DNA of 64,000 nt from Ww85 sp963745765 (GTDB taxonomy: Bacteria; Desulfobacterota; Desulfobulbia; Desulfobulbales; Desulfocapsaceae), in NCBI GenBank assembly GCA_963745765.1, contig CAVUYQ010000011.1, positions 79,122 to 143,121 of the forward strand, in the 5' to 3' direction. Each line of letters opens with the position of its first letter. Within the stretch, counting starts at the first letter, position 1. The position numbers were made by a program, and so were the translations under genes. Below the pieces are notes generated by a model. It was not told the DNA's origin. It was given only the letters and a program-made list of their open reading frames with translations, and ran no database searches. Below, piece by piece: positions 8,614 to 17,899 of the stretch.

Positions 8614-10036
8614 ATGCAGGCAGTGACTCCTGATAGCGATTATCTCAATAAATGGCCGATATTTTTCCTGGTTGCAGCAGGGGTGTTTCTCTCCACCATG
8701 GACAGCAGTATGGTTAATGTCGCCCTGCCGAGTATCATGCGCACCTTCGGGGCATCATTGGTTCAGGTGCAATGGGTGGTGCTGATCTATCTCCTGAGTA
8801 TTACCGTCACCCTTCTTCTGTGGGGGATAGCCGCCGATCGCTATGGCAGCTATCTCATCTATCTTCTCGGTGTCGGCGTCTTCATGTCAGGCTCGCTGGC
8901 CTGTTTCATGGCGCCGGGGCTCGGCTTGCTGATCGGTTTTCGTCTTGTTGAAGGTCTTGGCGCTGCCATGATGATGTCCGCCGGTCCCGCTCTGATTCGT
9001 TCGGTCTTTCCCACTGATCAACTGGGCAAGGGGCTTGGTCTTGTTGGCATCTCGACATCTGCCGGCCTGATGAGCGGGCCGATAGTAAGCGGATTTCTGA
9101 TCAACAGCTATTCCTGGCGTATGATTTTTATTGTTAGCATTCCGCTCTGTTTTGTGATCCTTCTGTCAGGAACTGTTCTTTTTAAACGATCAGGCGTTGT
9201 TTCTGTGCAAGCCATGAACAAGCGTCTTTTTGACTGGAAAGGCGCACTGCTCTGGGCGACCCTGGTTATTTCCCTTATCCTTTATGGCAATTTTCTACCT
9301 GTTCTTGGGGTATTGGAAAGAGTGGCCGGTGTTCTCTGGCTCCTGCTGGTGCTGCTTCTTTTTATTTGGGCTGAAAAGAATCGTAAATCACCTGTCCTGC
9401 CGCTTCATCTGTTTGGCAAGAGCTATTATCATATCGGCCTGATTACCGCCGCGCTTTCCTTTGGCACGCTCTTTGTCATCCTGCTGCTCATGCCGTTCTA
9501 CCTGGATTATATCAAGCATCTATCTGCAGACGTAATCGGCATGGTGATGATGGCAGTACCCCTGACACTCTTTATTGTAGCACCATCGGCGGGCATGCTT
9601 TTTGATCGCCTTGGCGGCAGATATCTTACCACCGGCGGGCTCCTGATTTCTTTTATGGCGATGCTCCTGCTCACCACCATCAATGAGAACTCCACCATCA
9701 TCACCATTAGCCCTCCGGCTCGCTCTGCTTGGCATGGGGCAAGCCATGTTTCTTGCGCCCAATACCGCCTCGGTTCTTTCCCGCATAAAAGATGCCGAGG
9801 TGGGGATAACATCCGGCTTACTGGCTACTTCTCGAAACCTCGGCATGCTCGTCGGCGCAGCATTTGCCGGCATTGTTTTTGCCGCATGGTTCAGCCATTT
9901 CTCTTCCGGTGGTGAACTGCGGGAATTCGCACCAGGCCAGGTGCCCTTTTTCATACAGGCACTGCGGGCCACCTTTTCCTGCACGGCAGCTGTTTCGCTT
10001 ATAAGTGTAATTATTTCCTGGCAGCGGGAGAAGTGA
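8614..10036 (+). pseudogene. DHA2-type MFS drug/proton antiporter, frame broken at about 9700
   Basis: The first frame (8614-9915) encodes a typical DHA2 protein: NKWPIFFLVAAGVFLSTMDSSMVNVALPS, then VQWVVLIYLLSITVTLLLWGIAADRYG (motif A region) and further transmembrane helices. Near 9700-9715 the frame loses homology and becomes basic. The next frame (from about 9690, ending at 10036) continues with GMGQAMFLAPNTASVLSRI and TSGLLATSRNLGMLVGAAFAGIVF, the expected late helices. A single extra base therefore splits a protein of about 473 residues. It would export hydrophobic compounds by proton antiport from the inner membrane. The substrate is unknown. As with the porin, the break may be real or a sequence error. 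Confidence 0.8.
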
Positions 10037-10120
10037 GACCGGCAGTATCATCCACCCGCCATTGTTTTGCCGGAATAAGTTTAATAACCTCAATTACCTA
10101 ACTGCATTAGCCTGGAAATT

Positions 10121-11980
10121 TCATGAAATATTCGGTTTAGGGAAGATGATGGTTGCGGATGTGCCGTGCACGTCGTTGGGGAAGAGTGAGAAGGAGGCAT
10201 TGTGCTGGCTGAGGATTTGCTTTACCAGTGTCAGACCCATGCCGGTTCCGTAGGTTTTTGTCGTATAAAAGGGATCGGTGACCCGGGTGAGGTCACTTTC
10301 TGAAATACCGCTTCCCGTATCGCTGATAATGACACTGACCGTATCCGCCAGTATTTCGACCTTGACAGAAAGTGTACCGCCGTGCGTCATCGCCTCCATG
10401 CAATTTCTGATCAGGTGCAGAAAGACCTGTCTGATTTTTTCAGCGTCAATCTCAATAAGCGGATCTTCTCCCTGCGCATCAATAACGTAGTTGATATTCT
10501 TCTTCTTCATGGAACCATAGAAGATCATAACGCTTCTGCGGAGCAAAGGAAAGAGCGGCTGCAGGGTCTTATGCACCTCACCGGGATTGACAAAACTGAA
10601 TAGATCGTTCAGGGTTGCCTCAAGTTTGGCTGATTCCTTGGTCAGTATCTTGAGAAACTGTTTTTCTTTTTGCGTTGAAATGCGCTTGCTCATCAATCTG
10701 GCCGTTGCGCCGATGGCGGCGATGGGGTTTCTCAAGGCATGGAAAAGTCGGGCCGACATGTGCCCGAGGGCGGAGTAGCGTTCGGCTTCAACTAGCAGAT
10801 CCTTGCTTTTCTCCAGTTCATGGGTAACAAGTTCCAGCTCGTCTATCTTTGCCTGCATGCCGGTATAGAGGTGCGAATGAATAATGGCGATACTGGCCTG
10901 ACCGGCGAAAATTTCAAGTGCCTCGATATCGGTTTTCTGAATAGGCTGCCTGGTGATGTGGTTGTCGGCGATAATTACGCCGAGTGCCTTGCCTGCCGAA
11001 TAGAGCGGTACGATGACAAAGGTGTCCTCACCGAGGGTTGTGATGAGTTCCGGCGGGATTTCAACCACCGACTCACCCCGGCTGATCAGCAGAGGAGTGC
11101 GATTGCGGCAGGCGTAAATGAAGGGATGCTGGGTCTGAGACGCTGGAACAGCGAGCGAGCGGACAATCTTGTTGACGATTACATCATTCCGCCTGACATC
11201 AGAGGTTATAGAGCGGAAATGATCAAGAAGATTAAGCTTTTTCTGTTTTATCTCATTCCAGACAACGGCGGCATCTTCATAACTGTCCGGTCCGATGGCG
11301 AGCCTTCCCCGGAGCATGCTCTCACCTTCATCAAAGAGTGCCAGAAAGGCCCGGTTAAAGCGCAGACCTTCATCCGAGGTTATGCCGATCAGGATGGTAT
11401 GAAGTACGTTTTCAAGCTCCATGACATCCAGGTAGGCACTGTTCATCTTCAGATTGAGATGGTGCAGGAATTGGGTCCGGAGTGTGGTAGCTTCAAGTTC
11501 CTGCTGGAAGAGCCTGTTGTCTCTGGCCAGTCTTCGTTTCTTCAGCGTTTGGGCAACAGTATGATAAAACTGCTCAATGTTTACCGGTTTTGTCAGGTAA
11601 TCATCCGCCCCGCGGCGGAGACAGTCGAGGGCGATTTGCAGGTCGGTGTGGCTGGTCACCATGATAATCCCCAGGTCGGGATAACTTCGGGTCAGCTCTG
11701 AGATAACCTCATAGCCGTTGTCTGCGGGAAGACTCATGTCAAGAAGCACAACAGCGACATTGCGGGTTTGAAGCATATGCAGCAGTGCCGATTTGGAACC
11801 GGCCGAGGCTGAGCGAAGATCCTGGTTGTTCAGGTAAGTCTGGAGGGTATTTGTTACTACCGGAGAATCATCAACAATGACAATAATTTCGTCTTCTTCG
11901 AGCAGAAGTTCCGAGGAACCGCGGTCACCGGGACCAGGGGATGAAAGTAGTTCGACCATGTACTCATTCTGCGGCAGCAA
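10121..11980 (-). CDS. Cytoplasmic response-regulator/GAF/histidine kinase hybrid
   Basis: 619 residues without transmembrane segments. An N-terminal receiver domain (about 32-150) has the phospho-acceptor D81 (VVLLDMSLP) and DDYLTKP. A coiled linker leads to a GAF domain (about 190-365; FVIVPLYSAGKALGVIIADN). The kinase core has a HisKA-type helix with H414 in RLFHALRNPIAAIGA, and a HATPase domain with HLIRNCMEAM, DTGSGI and TKTYGTGMGLTLVKQIL. The HxLRNP histidine box is the form found in deltaproteobacterial NtrB-like kinases. A receiver in front of a kinase suggests it integrates another kinase's signal with a small ligand or redox cue bound by GAF. No output regulator is adjacent; it is divergent from the DinG-like helicase. 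Confidence 0.9.
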   Translation of the reverse strand: MLPQNEYMVELLSSPGPGDRGSSELLLEEDEIIVIVDDSPVVTNTLQTYLNNQDLRSASAGSKSALLHMLQTRNVAVVLLDMSLPADNGYEVISELTRSYPDLGIIMVTSHTDLQIALDCLRRGADDYLTKPVNIEQFYHTVAQTLKKRRLARDNRLFQQELEATTLRTQFLHHLNLKMNSAYLDVMELENVLHTILIGITSDEGLRFNRAFLALFDEGESMLRGRLAIGPDSYEDAAVVWNEIKQKKLNLLDHFRSITSDVRRNDVIVNKIVRSLAVPASQTQHPFIYACRNRTPLLISRGESVVEIPPELITTLGEDTFVIVPLYSAGKALGVIIADNHITRQPIQKTDIEALEIFAGQASIAIIHSHLYTGMQAKIDELELVTHELEKSKDLLVEAERYSALGHMSARLFHALRNPIAAIGATARLMSKRISTQKEKQFLKILTKESAKLEATLNDLFSFVNPGEVHKTLQPLFPLLRRSVMIFYGSMKKKNINYVIDAQGEDPLIEIDAEKIRQVFLHLIRNCMEAMTHGGTLSVKVEILADTVSVIISDTGSGISESDLTRVTDPFYTTKTYGTGMGLTLVKQILSQHNASFSLFPNDVHGTSATIIFPKPNIS

Positions 11981-12197
11981 GTATCGCCGGCTTGAAAGAT
12001 AAAACAGGGATGATCAGCTTTATGTCGATTTCGGTCTGGGGGAGTACAACCCGCTACCCGACCACCTGATAATAGTTTACCGGTTTGGTTGAAAAATAAA
12101 AATAAAAATCGTATAACCTGAACTCCCGGGAAGACCAAACCAGTTATATCTCAGAGCAGGGATATGACGTAACTTCAGCAAGGAATCAGGACTATTT

Positions 12198-14165
12198 GTG
12201 AAAACATTCTTTTCCAGCAGCGGGCCGCTGGCGACCCTTCTTGTCGATTATGAACCCCGACCCGACCAGGCGCTCATGGCCGAGGCCGTCGAGGACCTGT
12301 TGCTGGCCCCTGAGAAGGGTGTTCCCGGTTCTCCTGACTATGCAAAAGTCCTGCTCATTGAGGCGGAAACGGGTATCGGCAAAAGCCTGGCATACCTTGT
12401 CCCGGCTGTTCTTTCCGGGAAACGTGTGGTGGTTTCTACAGCCACCATCAATCTTCAGGATCAATTGATAGAAAAGGAGATACCGCTTCTTGGCAGGATT
12501 CTTGGTGAAGAAATTCCGGCAGTATGTGTGAAGGGGAGGCAGAATTACATCTGCCTTTATCGCTGGTTTCAATACAGAAGTTCACCGCAATTATCGATTG
12601 TTGATAATGAAGACGGTGACAGAATTGAAAAATGGCTCAAGCGGACTGAGACGGGAGACCGGGCCGAGCTCGACTGGCTGGCTGACCGTTCGCCCCTCTG
12701 GCCGAAAATATCCGCTCATTCTCATCAATGCCTTGGCGGTGAATGTCCCGAGTCCGGTTCCTGCTTTATAAACCGTTTACGCAGAAATGCCGGAGCCGCG
12801 CGCATCCTGGTCGTCAACCATCATCTCTATTTTTCCGACCTTTCACTCCGTCAACGCGGCTATGGCGAGTTGCTTCCGCGCCATGAGGCGGTTATCTTTG
12901 ATGAAGCTCATCATCTTGAAAGTGTCGCCACAACCTTTTTCGGTCGAAGTTTTAGTCAGTATCAGGTCTATGACTTGATCGGTGACATCACCCAGCAGGC
13001 TGAAACCGAGTTGCCACCGGTAATCGCTGATCGGCTGATAGGGCAGGGGCAGGGAATAAAGCAGCGGGTCGACCGTTTCGCCACACTGTTTCCTTCGGCT
13101 CGGGGTCGCTTTAATCTTATGGAATTTGTCCATAAACAAAAGGGCTGGCACGAAGAAGTGGAACTTGTAGCCGAGGGTTTGCAGCGTCTGGCCGATGATA
13201 TTGGCAGCTTCGGCAAAGAGTATGAAAACTGGCATGTAATCGAGGAAAGGGCACGTGAACTGAGAGAGAACCTGCTTTTTGTCGGGCTGCCTGATCCTGA
13301 AGTGATATCAGAACGTTATGTCTACTGGTACGAGCGCAGGGAGCGCGCTGTCAGTCTGTCGGCGACTCCGGTGAATGTTGCCGATGACCTCAGGAACACC
13401 CTTTATGGTGCCGTGCCATGCTGTATTTTGACTTCGGCAACCCTTGCAACCGCTCATCGCTTCGACTTTGTCTGCAAGAGGCTTGGCCTTGCCGGCGACG
13501 TCACTACGCTTCAGCTGAAATCGCCATTCAATTACCAGGAAAGAACGATCTTCTATGTTCCTGATAAACGTTTTCCCGAGCCGTCATCAGAGGATTATCC
13601 TGTTCGCCTGAATGAGCATGTTGAGGCATTGCTGTCGATAACCGGAGGTCGTGCTTTGCTTCTGTTTACCAGCTTCAAGGGGATGGACAGTGTGGCCGAG
13701 TATCTTCAGGAGCGGCTTGCTTACCCGGTGCTGGTCCAGGGTACCGCCTCGCGGGCACGGCTGTTAAGCCGATTCCGGGAGGAGATAGATTCCGTACTCC
13801 TGGCGGTGGCCAGTTTCTGGGAGGGGGTGGATATTGCCGGAGAGTCGCTGAGCTCGGTTATTATCGATAAGCTCCCTTTTGAGGTGCCTAGTGACCCGAT
13901 AGTGCAGGCGCGAATGCAGGCAATTACCAATGATGGCGGCAATCCTTTTTTTGAGCTTCAGGTCCCCCGTGCCGTATTGGCTTTACGGCAGGGAGTGGGG
14001 CGACTCATGCGTTCCTCCCGTGACTCCGGGATGATTGCGGTAATGGATACCCGGTTGTTTACTAAACAATATGGCCGGGTTTTCCTGAAGAGCATGCCGC
14101 CGTCTCCTGTTGTCAGGAATATGCAGGAGGTGCAGTCGTTTTTTGATCAGGTAGGGAATAACTGA
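12198..14165 (+). CDS. DinG/XPD-like Fe-S superfamily 2 DNA helicase
   Basis: 655 residues, GTG start preceded by AAGGAATCAGG. It has the Walker A (LIEAETGIGKSLAYLVPA), the DEAH box in VIFDEAHHLESVA, and a C-terminal helicase domain (GRALLLFTSFKGMDSVAEYL, ASFWEGVDIAG, QGVGRLMRSSRDSGMIAVMD). Between motifs I and II are four cysteines: one in GRQNYICLYRW and three in HQCLGGECPESGSCFINRLRR. These match the 4Fe-4S domain of the XPD/DinG group. The enzyme should unwind DNA 5' to 3' in repair or in resolving unusual structures. It is the first gene of a four-gene plus-strand operon with isoprenoid and envelope genes, which gives no clear functional link. Confidence 0.9.
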   Translation: MKTFFSSSGPLATLLVDYEPRPDQALMAEAVEDLLLAPEKGVPGSPDYAKVLLIEAETGIGKSLAYLVPAVLSGKRVVVSTATINLQDQLIEKEIPLLGRILGEEIPAVCVKGRQNYICLYRWFQYRSSPQLSIVDNEDGDRIEKWLKRTETGDRAELDWLADRSPLWPKISAHSHQCLGGECPESGSCFINRLRRNAGAARILVVNHHLYFSDLSLRQRGYGELLPRHEAVIFDEAHHLESVATTFFGRSFSQYQVYDLIGDITQQAETELPPVIADRLIGQGQGIKQRVDRFATLFPSARGRFNLMEFVHKQKGWHEEVELVAEGLQRLADDIGSFGKEYENWHVIEERARELRENLLFVGLPDPEVISERYVYWYERRERAVSLSATPVNVADDLRNTLYGAVPCCILTSATLATAHRFDFVCKRLGLAGDVTTLQLKSPFNYQERTIFYVPDKRFPEPSSEDYPVRLNEHVEALLSITGGRALLLFTSFKGMDSVAEYLQERLAYPVLVQGTASRARLLSRFREEIDSVLLAVASFWEGVDIAGESLSSVIIDKLPFEVPSDPIVQARMQAITNDGGNPFFELQVPRAVLALRQGVGRLMRSSRDSGMIAVMDTRLFTKQYGRVFLKSMPPSPVVRNMQEVQSFFDQVGNN

Positions 14166-14201
14166 TACGTTGGCCAATCAAAGAGAGCAGCGGGTTAAGC
14201 T

Positions 14202-15188
14202 ATGGAGCTGATAAAACTGATTGCAGAGGAAGCCGCCGAGATAGATCGGCTGATGCGGAAAGATATTGATGTGGTTGCGGTAAACCTCGATCCCCTGCTC
14301 GTCGAAATCCTGAACTATGGGCTTTTCAGCGGGGGCAAGAGGGTGCGGCCTCTGCTTGCCGTTCTGAGTGCACGCCTCTGCGGCAGTAAAGACGCAGATG
14401 TCTATCGCTTGGCGGTTGCCTTTGAGTATCTGCATGCGGCCACGCTCTTTCATGATGATGTTATTGATCGTGCTGAAACCAGGCGGGGCAGAATGTCGAT
14501 CAATAAACGTTACGGTAGTGTGGAAGCCATTCTGGCGGGCGATTTTCTTCACGCACACGCCATGGAAATCATTGGACGCTTCGGGGGAGTCGAGGCGTTG
14601 AGGGTATTTGCAGAAGCGACCCGGGGTATGGTCGATGGCGAGTTCATTCAACTGCGCAACGCCGGAAATTTTGACCATTCCGAAGAGCACTATTTTTCGG
14701 TGGTGAAGGGTAAGACGGCTCTGCTGATAGGCAGTGCCTGTGAGATTGGCAGTATGTATGGCGGTGCAGACCCGTCAGAGCGCAGGGCACTGAAGTCCTA
14801 CGGTATTAATCTGGGCTGTGCTTTCCAGATTATTGATGATCTTCTTGACTATCAAGGAGATCAGCGGGAAACCGGGAAAGCGGTCGGCAACGATCTTGCC
14901 GAGGGGAAAATGACCCTGCCGTTAATCCTTGCCATGCAGCGTGCCGAAAAGGCTGACAGACATCGCCTGCTTTTTATTTTGCAACAGGCGGATGACCGGG
15001 CAGAACATCTGCCTGAAGTAACTGCCCTGATTGCCGCCTACCATGGTTTTAGCGATGCGCGCAGAAGGGCTGAAGATATTATTGCTGCAGCACTCTCGGC
15101 GTTGGCTCTGTTTGCAGACCGGAGAGGGTCAGCAAGTTTTCAGACCCTTGAGAGCCTCACCCAATACGTGTTAAAGCGAAACAAATAA
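14202..15188 (+). CDS. trans-Polyprenyl diphosphate synthase (long chain)
   Basis: 328 residues of the IspA/IspB family. Both aspartate-rich motifs are present: the first, FHDDVIDRAETRRG (about residues 84-97), binds the allylic substrate, and the second, FQIIDDLLDYQGD (about 207-219), binds isopentenyl diphosphate through magnesium. The GGKRVRPLL motif near residue 46 is also typical. The length and the small residues before the first motif favour a long-chain product such as octaprenyl diphosphate for quinone side chains, but chain length cannot be fixed from sequence. It starts 36 bases after the helicase stop and ends nine bases before the next gene, so it is within an operon. Confidence 0.92.
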   Translation: MELIKLIAEEAAEIDRLMRKDIDVVAVNLDPLLVEILNYGLFSGGKRVRPLLAVLSARLCGSKDADVYRLAVAFEYLHAATLFHDDVIDRAETRRGRMSINKRYGSVEAILAGDFLHAHAMEIIGRFGGVEALRVFAEATRGMVDGEFIQLRNAGNFDHSEEHYFSVVKGKTALLIGSACEIGSMYGGADPSERRALKSYGINLGCAFQIIDDLLDYQGDQRETGKAVGNDLAEGKMTLPLILAMQRAEKADRHRLLFILQQADDRAEHLPEVTALIAAYHGFSDARRRAEDIIAAALSALALFADRRGSASFQTLESLTQYVLKRNK

Positions 15189-15197
15189 CATTTCCTT

Positions 15198-16160
15198 ATG
15201 GCTGGAACAGCACCTAAAACACGCACCTCGGCGGGAAAAAAAGTGATCAGGAAAAGCAATCCCCGATCGAGGAAGAAACGACCGGCTCGTCGTGTCACCT
15301 TCAATGTGCGCCGGCTCATATTGTTTTTCATTCTATTCGTTCTGTTTATGATCACCATAGGGGCTGTCGGCTATGTCATTTTCTTCCGGGTGGTCGTGGC
15401 AGCCGAGTTGCCGGGAAACACTGATACTATTATCTTTGAGGAGCCGGACTCACTTCACCCCCAAACAACTCATCATCTGCCTGACGCAGGGGGAGCAACA
15501 CAATCTGCAAGGATTGCCATTATCATAGACGATATGGGGTACCATGAGGATATCGGCAGAAAACTGCTCGCTCTTGATCTCAACCTTTCCTTTTCATTTC
15601 TGCCATACGCCCCGTTTACTGGAGAATTCGAGGCGGAGGCTTACCGGCGCGGCCGCACGGTCATGCTCCATCTTCCGCTCGAACCGCGAAATCTTAAATA
15701 TGACCCGGGGCCCGGCGCGCTCTACCTGAATGAGAGTCCGCAAAAAAGACACCATCTCCTTGAGGCTGATCTTCAGCAGGTTCCCCATGCAACAGGAGTG
15801 AATAATCACATGGGATCGCGCTATACAGAAAGTGAGGCGATGATGGTTGAACTCATCGATTTCCTTGCCGACAGCGATCTTTTCTTTGTCGACAGCTTTA
15901 CCACCGCAGGGAGCAGGGGGCTGGAGGTTGCCATGCGCAAAGGGCTGCCTGCCGCACGGCGGCATATCTTTCTTGATAATGTGCAGCAGCCCGCGGAAAT
16001 ATGCCTTCAGATTGAAAAGCTGGTAGAGATGTCAAGAGTGCGGGACGGGGCCATCGGTATCGCCCACCCGCATGCGGAAACGCTTGATGCGCTGGAAACC
16101 TGTGCGCCGGAGATCCTCGGGCAGGTTGAAATGGTGGGTGCGGGTGAACTGGTGAGATGA
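15198..16160 (+). CDS. Divergent polysaccharide deacetylase family protein (YibQ-like)
   Basis: 320 residues. The N-terminus is very basic (KKVIRKSNPRSRKKRPARR) and is followed by one transmembrane helix (about 37-63), so the catalytic part is in the periplasm. The enzymatic region begins with ARIAIIIDDMGYHEDIGRKLL. It continues with LSFSFLPYAPFTGEFEAEAYRRG, VMLHLPLEP, GVNNHMGSRYTE, LFFVDSFTT and GIAHPHAETLDAL. These are the signatures of the divergent polysaccharide deacetylase family, which keeps the Asp/His metal site of NodB-like deacetylases. In other bacteria it is often next to envC and ctpA; that context is absent here. The substrate is probably a cell-wall glycan, which is inference. 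Confidence 0.87.
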   Translation: MAGTAPKTRTSAGKKVIRKSNPRSRKKRPARRVTFNVRRLILFFILFVLFMITIGAVGYVIFFRVVVAAELPGNTDTIIFEEPDSLHPQTTHHLPDAGGATQSARIAIIIDDMGYHEDIGRKLLALDLNLSFSFLPYAPFTGEFEAEAYRRGRTVMLHLPLEPRNLKYDPGPGALYLNESPQKRHHLLEADLQQVPHATGVNNHMGSRYTESEAMMVELIDFLADSDLFFVDSFTTAGSRGLEVAMRKGLPAARRHIFLDNVQQPAEICLQIEKLVEMSRVRDGAIGIAHPHAETLDALETCAPEILGQVEMVGAGELVR

Positions 16161-16173
16161 GAGTGGGGACTGC

Positions 16174-17130
16174 ATGAGAATAGGTATTATTGGTACGGGA
16201 CGGCACGGCAGCCGATATGCCAATCATATCGTACATGACTGCCAGGGACTGGAGTTGACCGCAATTTCACGCCGCTCAGCAGAAGGGCGCAGGCAGGCGG
16301 AATCCTGGGGGACGCAGTGGTACCCCGATTGGAGGGAAATGGTAGCTTCGGCCGGTGTCGATGCCGTTGTTTGCGCGGTACCCCCGGCCCTGAACCTGGA
16401 GGTTGCACAGAGCTGCAGCAGGCACGGCAAGCCGCTGCTGCTGGAAAAACCCATGGCGACAACGTCAACTGAAGGCTGCCGTCTGCTCAAGGTGATGCGG
16501 GATGGCGGGGTTGACCTGACGGTCGGCCAGACCTTACGCTATAATCCGGTTATCAGACAGCTGCGCGAGGAATTGCCAGACCAGGGCAGACTCTATACCG
16601 TCTATGCCAACCAGCGGCTCGAACCGTCAAATATCAAGTGGCTGGAAAATCCGGCCGAAGCGGGAGGGGGCATTACCTTTCATATCGCGGTGCATATCTT
16701 TGATGCCCTGCATTTTATCACCGGCCTGAAGGTCATCAGGGTGTCTGCGATGTGCCGGACCTGTAAGACCAAAAATCTTGAGGATCTGGCGCTGATACAT
16801 GTGGAGATGGAACAGGGTGTGGTGGGAATTGTTGATGTCAGCAAACTGAGTTCATCCCGCAGCGGCCGTTATGAATTTATCTGTGAGAACGCACAGCTGC
16901 ATGGTGATCAGGTACATGGTTATGTGAACCGCATCTCGGCCGATACGGATAAACGCATCGGCACTTTTGAACCGTTGCCGACCATCCTTTCACTCCTGCA
17001 TGATTGGCAGCTCTTTTTGGAAAAAAGGGGGCCAAACCCGGTTACCGGTGAGGACGGCCTCTATGCCATCCGCGCCAGCGAAGCGAGCCGGGAATCGTCT
17101 TCCGAAAACAGTCGCTGGGTTACCGTCTGA
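16174..17130 (+). CDS. Gfo/Idh/MocA family NAD(P)-dependent oxidoreductase
   Basis: 318 residues. The Rossmann nucleotide-binding motif is at the very N-terminus (MRIGIIGTGRHGSRYANHI). The family EKP motif follows (GKPLLLEKPMATT, about residues 88-100). The C-terminal alpha/beta substrate domain has GGGITFHIAVHIFDALHFITG, where the histidines are the usual catalytic position. These enzymes oxidise or reduce sugar-like substrates, often nucleotide sugars or inositols. The substrate is unknown here. It starts 13 bases after the deacetylase stop and is the last gene of its operon. It converges with dgkA across 13 bases. The neighbour pairing hints at glycan metabolism, but weakly. Confidence 0.88.
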   Translation: MRIGIIGTGRHGSRYANHIVHDCQGLELTAISRRSAEGRRQAESWGTQWYPDWREMVASAGVDAVVCAVPPALNLEVAQSCSRHGKPLLLEKPMATTSTEGCRLLKVMRDGGVDLTVGQTLRYNPVIRQLREELPDQGRLYTVYANQRLEPSNIKWLENPAEAGGGITFHIAVHIFDALHFITGLKVIRVSAMCRTCKTKNLEDLALIHVEMEQGVVGIVDVSKLSSSRSGRYEFICENAQLHGDQVHGYVNRISADTDKRIGTFEPLPTILSLLHDWQLFLEKRGPNPVTGEDGLYAIRASEASRESSSENSRWVTV

Positions 17131-17143
17131 GAGGCGTCTTCGT

Positions 17144-17530
17144 TCACCCGAAGGCCTGGTAGAGGGCGACGATCCAGGTTGCGGCGGCGAGAATCATGGT
17201 AAGGAACACAGCCGCACTGGCCATGTCCTTTGCCTGCCCTGCCAGCTCGTTGAATTCGGGTGACATTTTGTTGATGATGGCCTCGATCGACGAATTAAGC
17301 AGTTCGGCGATCAGGACGATACTGTTGACGGTTAACAAAATCAGTTTGAATAGCAGGGAGATGGGCAGCACCACAAGAACCGGTAGGAGCAGCCCAAAAA
17401 GAATGATCTCCTGGCGAAAGGCCGCTTCGCTGCGATAGCAGGTCTGCAATCCGCTAAGCGAATATCCCAGGGCCCTCCAGACTCGTAACAGTCCTTTGGC
17501 CGGAATCTTAAGCGGTGTCGGTTTTTCCAT
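17144..17530 (-). CDS. dgkA: Diacylglycerol kinase (DgkA type)
   Basis: 128 residues with three transmembrane helices, matching the small prokaryotic DgkA family. The amphipathic N-terminal helix and the catalytic region EAAFRQE (about 35-41) are present, as is the signature VLIAELLNSSIEAIINKMSPEFNELAGQAKDMASAAVF, which holds the active-site Glu, Asn and the AKD motif. The enzyme phosphorylates diacylglycerol (or undecaprenol) with ATP in the inner membrane to recycle lipid. Its first 23 bases overlap the end of the PqqD-like gene upstream, so the two are translationally coupled. It is the last gene of the minus-strand group that starts with the GlmU-like gene. Confidence 0.92.
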   Translation of the reverse strand: MEKPTPLKIPAKGLLRVWRALGYSLSGLQTCYRSEAAFRQEIILFGLLLPVLVVLPISLLFKLILLTVNSIVLIAELLNSSIEAIINKMSPEFNELAGQAKDMASAAVFLTMILAAATWIVALYQAFG

Positions 17531-17870
17531 CCTGATTTCGTTCGGCTGCAGCTGTTCCCTGTTGTGCTAAGATCACTATTTCGACAAGCTGTTCTGCGTG
17601 CAGCTGCTCCAGCAAGGTGCGGAGGTCGGCGGCGCACTCCGCTTCCGGGACATCGTATTCGTCCAGAAGTTTCCCGAGAAGAGAACTATAGGAAACCGCT
17701 TCCTGCAGGTGACGCCAGACGGCTGAGCCGACAGGATCAAGACAGTTGTAGCTGCCGGTATCCGTATTCAGCAGGACCGTTTCATCATCGACGACCGTTG
17801 ACAGGGAACTCCTCGATCTGCTGATGACTATTTGTCCCGGATCCGTGTCGAAAAGAGTCGGTATATACAT
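17508..17870 (-). CDS. Orphan PqqD-like (RRE-fold) protein
   Basis: 120 residues. The central section VDDETVLLNTDTGSYNCLDPVGSAVWRHLQEAVSYSSLLGKLLDEYDVPEAECAADLRTLLEQLHAEQLVEI follows the PqqD pattern: two beta strands, the LNxxxGxxxxLDxxGxxIW turn, then three helices. PqqD-fold domains (RiPP recognition elements) hold precursor peptides for radical SAM or other modifying enzymes. No such enzyme, precursor peptide or transporter is nearby; it lies between an AICAR transformylase and dgkA, overlapping the latter by 23 bases. It may serve a system elsewhere in the genome. The family call is good; the function is open. Confidence 0.75.
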   Translation of the reverse strand: MYIPTLFDTDPGQIVISRSRSSLSTVVDDETVLLNTDTGSYNCLDPVGSAVWRHLQEAVSYSSLLGKLLDEYDVPEAECAADLRTLLEQLHAEQLVEIVILAQQGTAAAERNQDGKTDTA

Positions 17871-17899
17871 TTTTCATAGGCACCTGTTTATATTTGGTA

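Noticed and set aside
10820..11701. 293-codon plus-strand frame
   Set aside because: Antisense to the REC-GAF-kinase gene, no own motifs.
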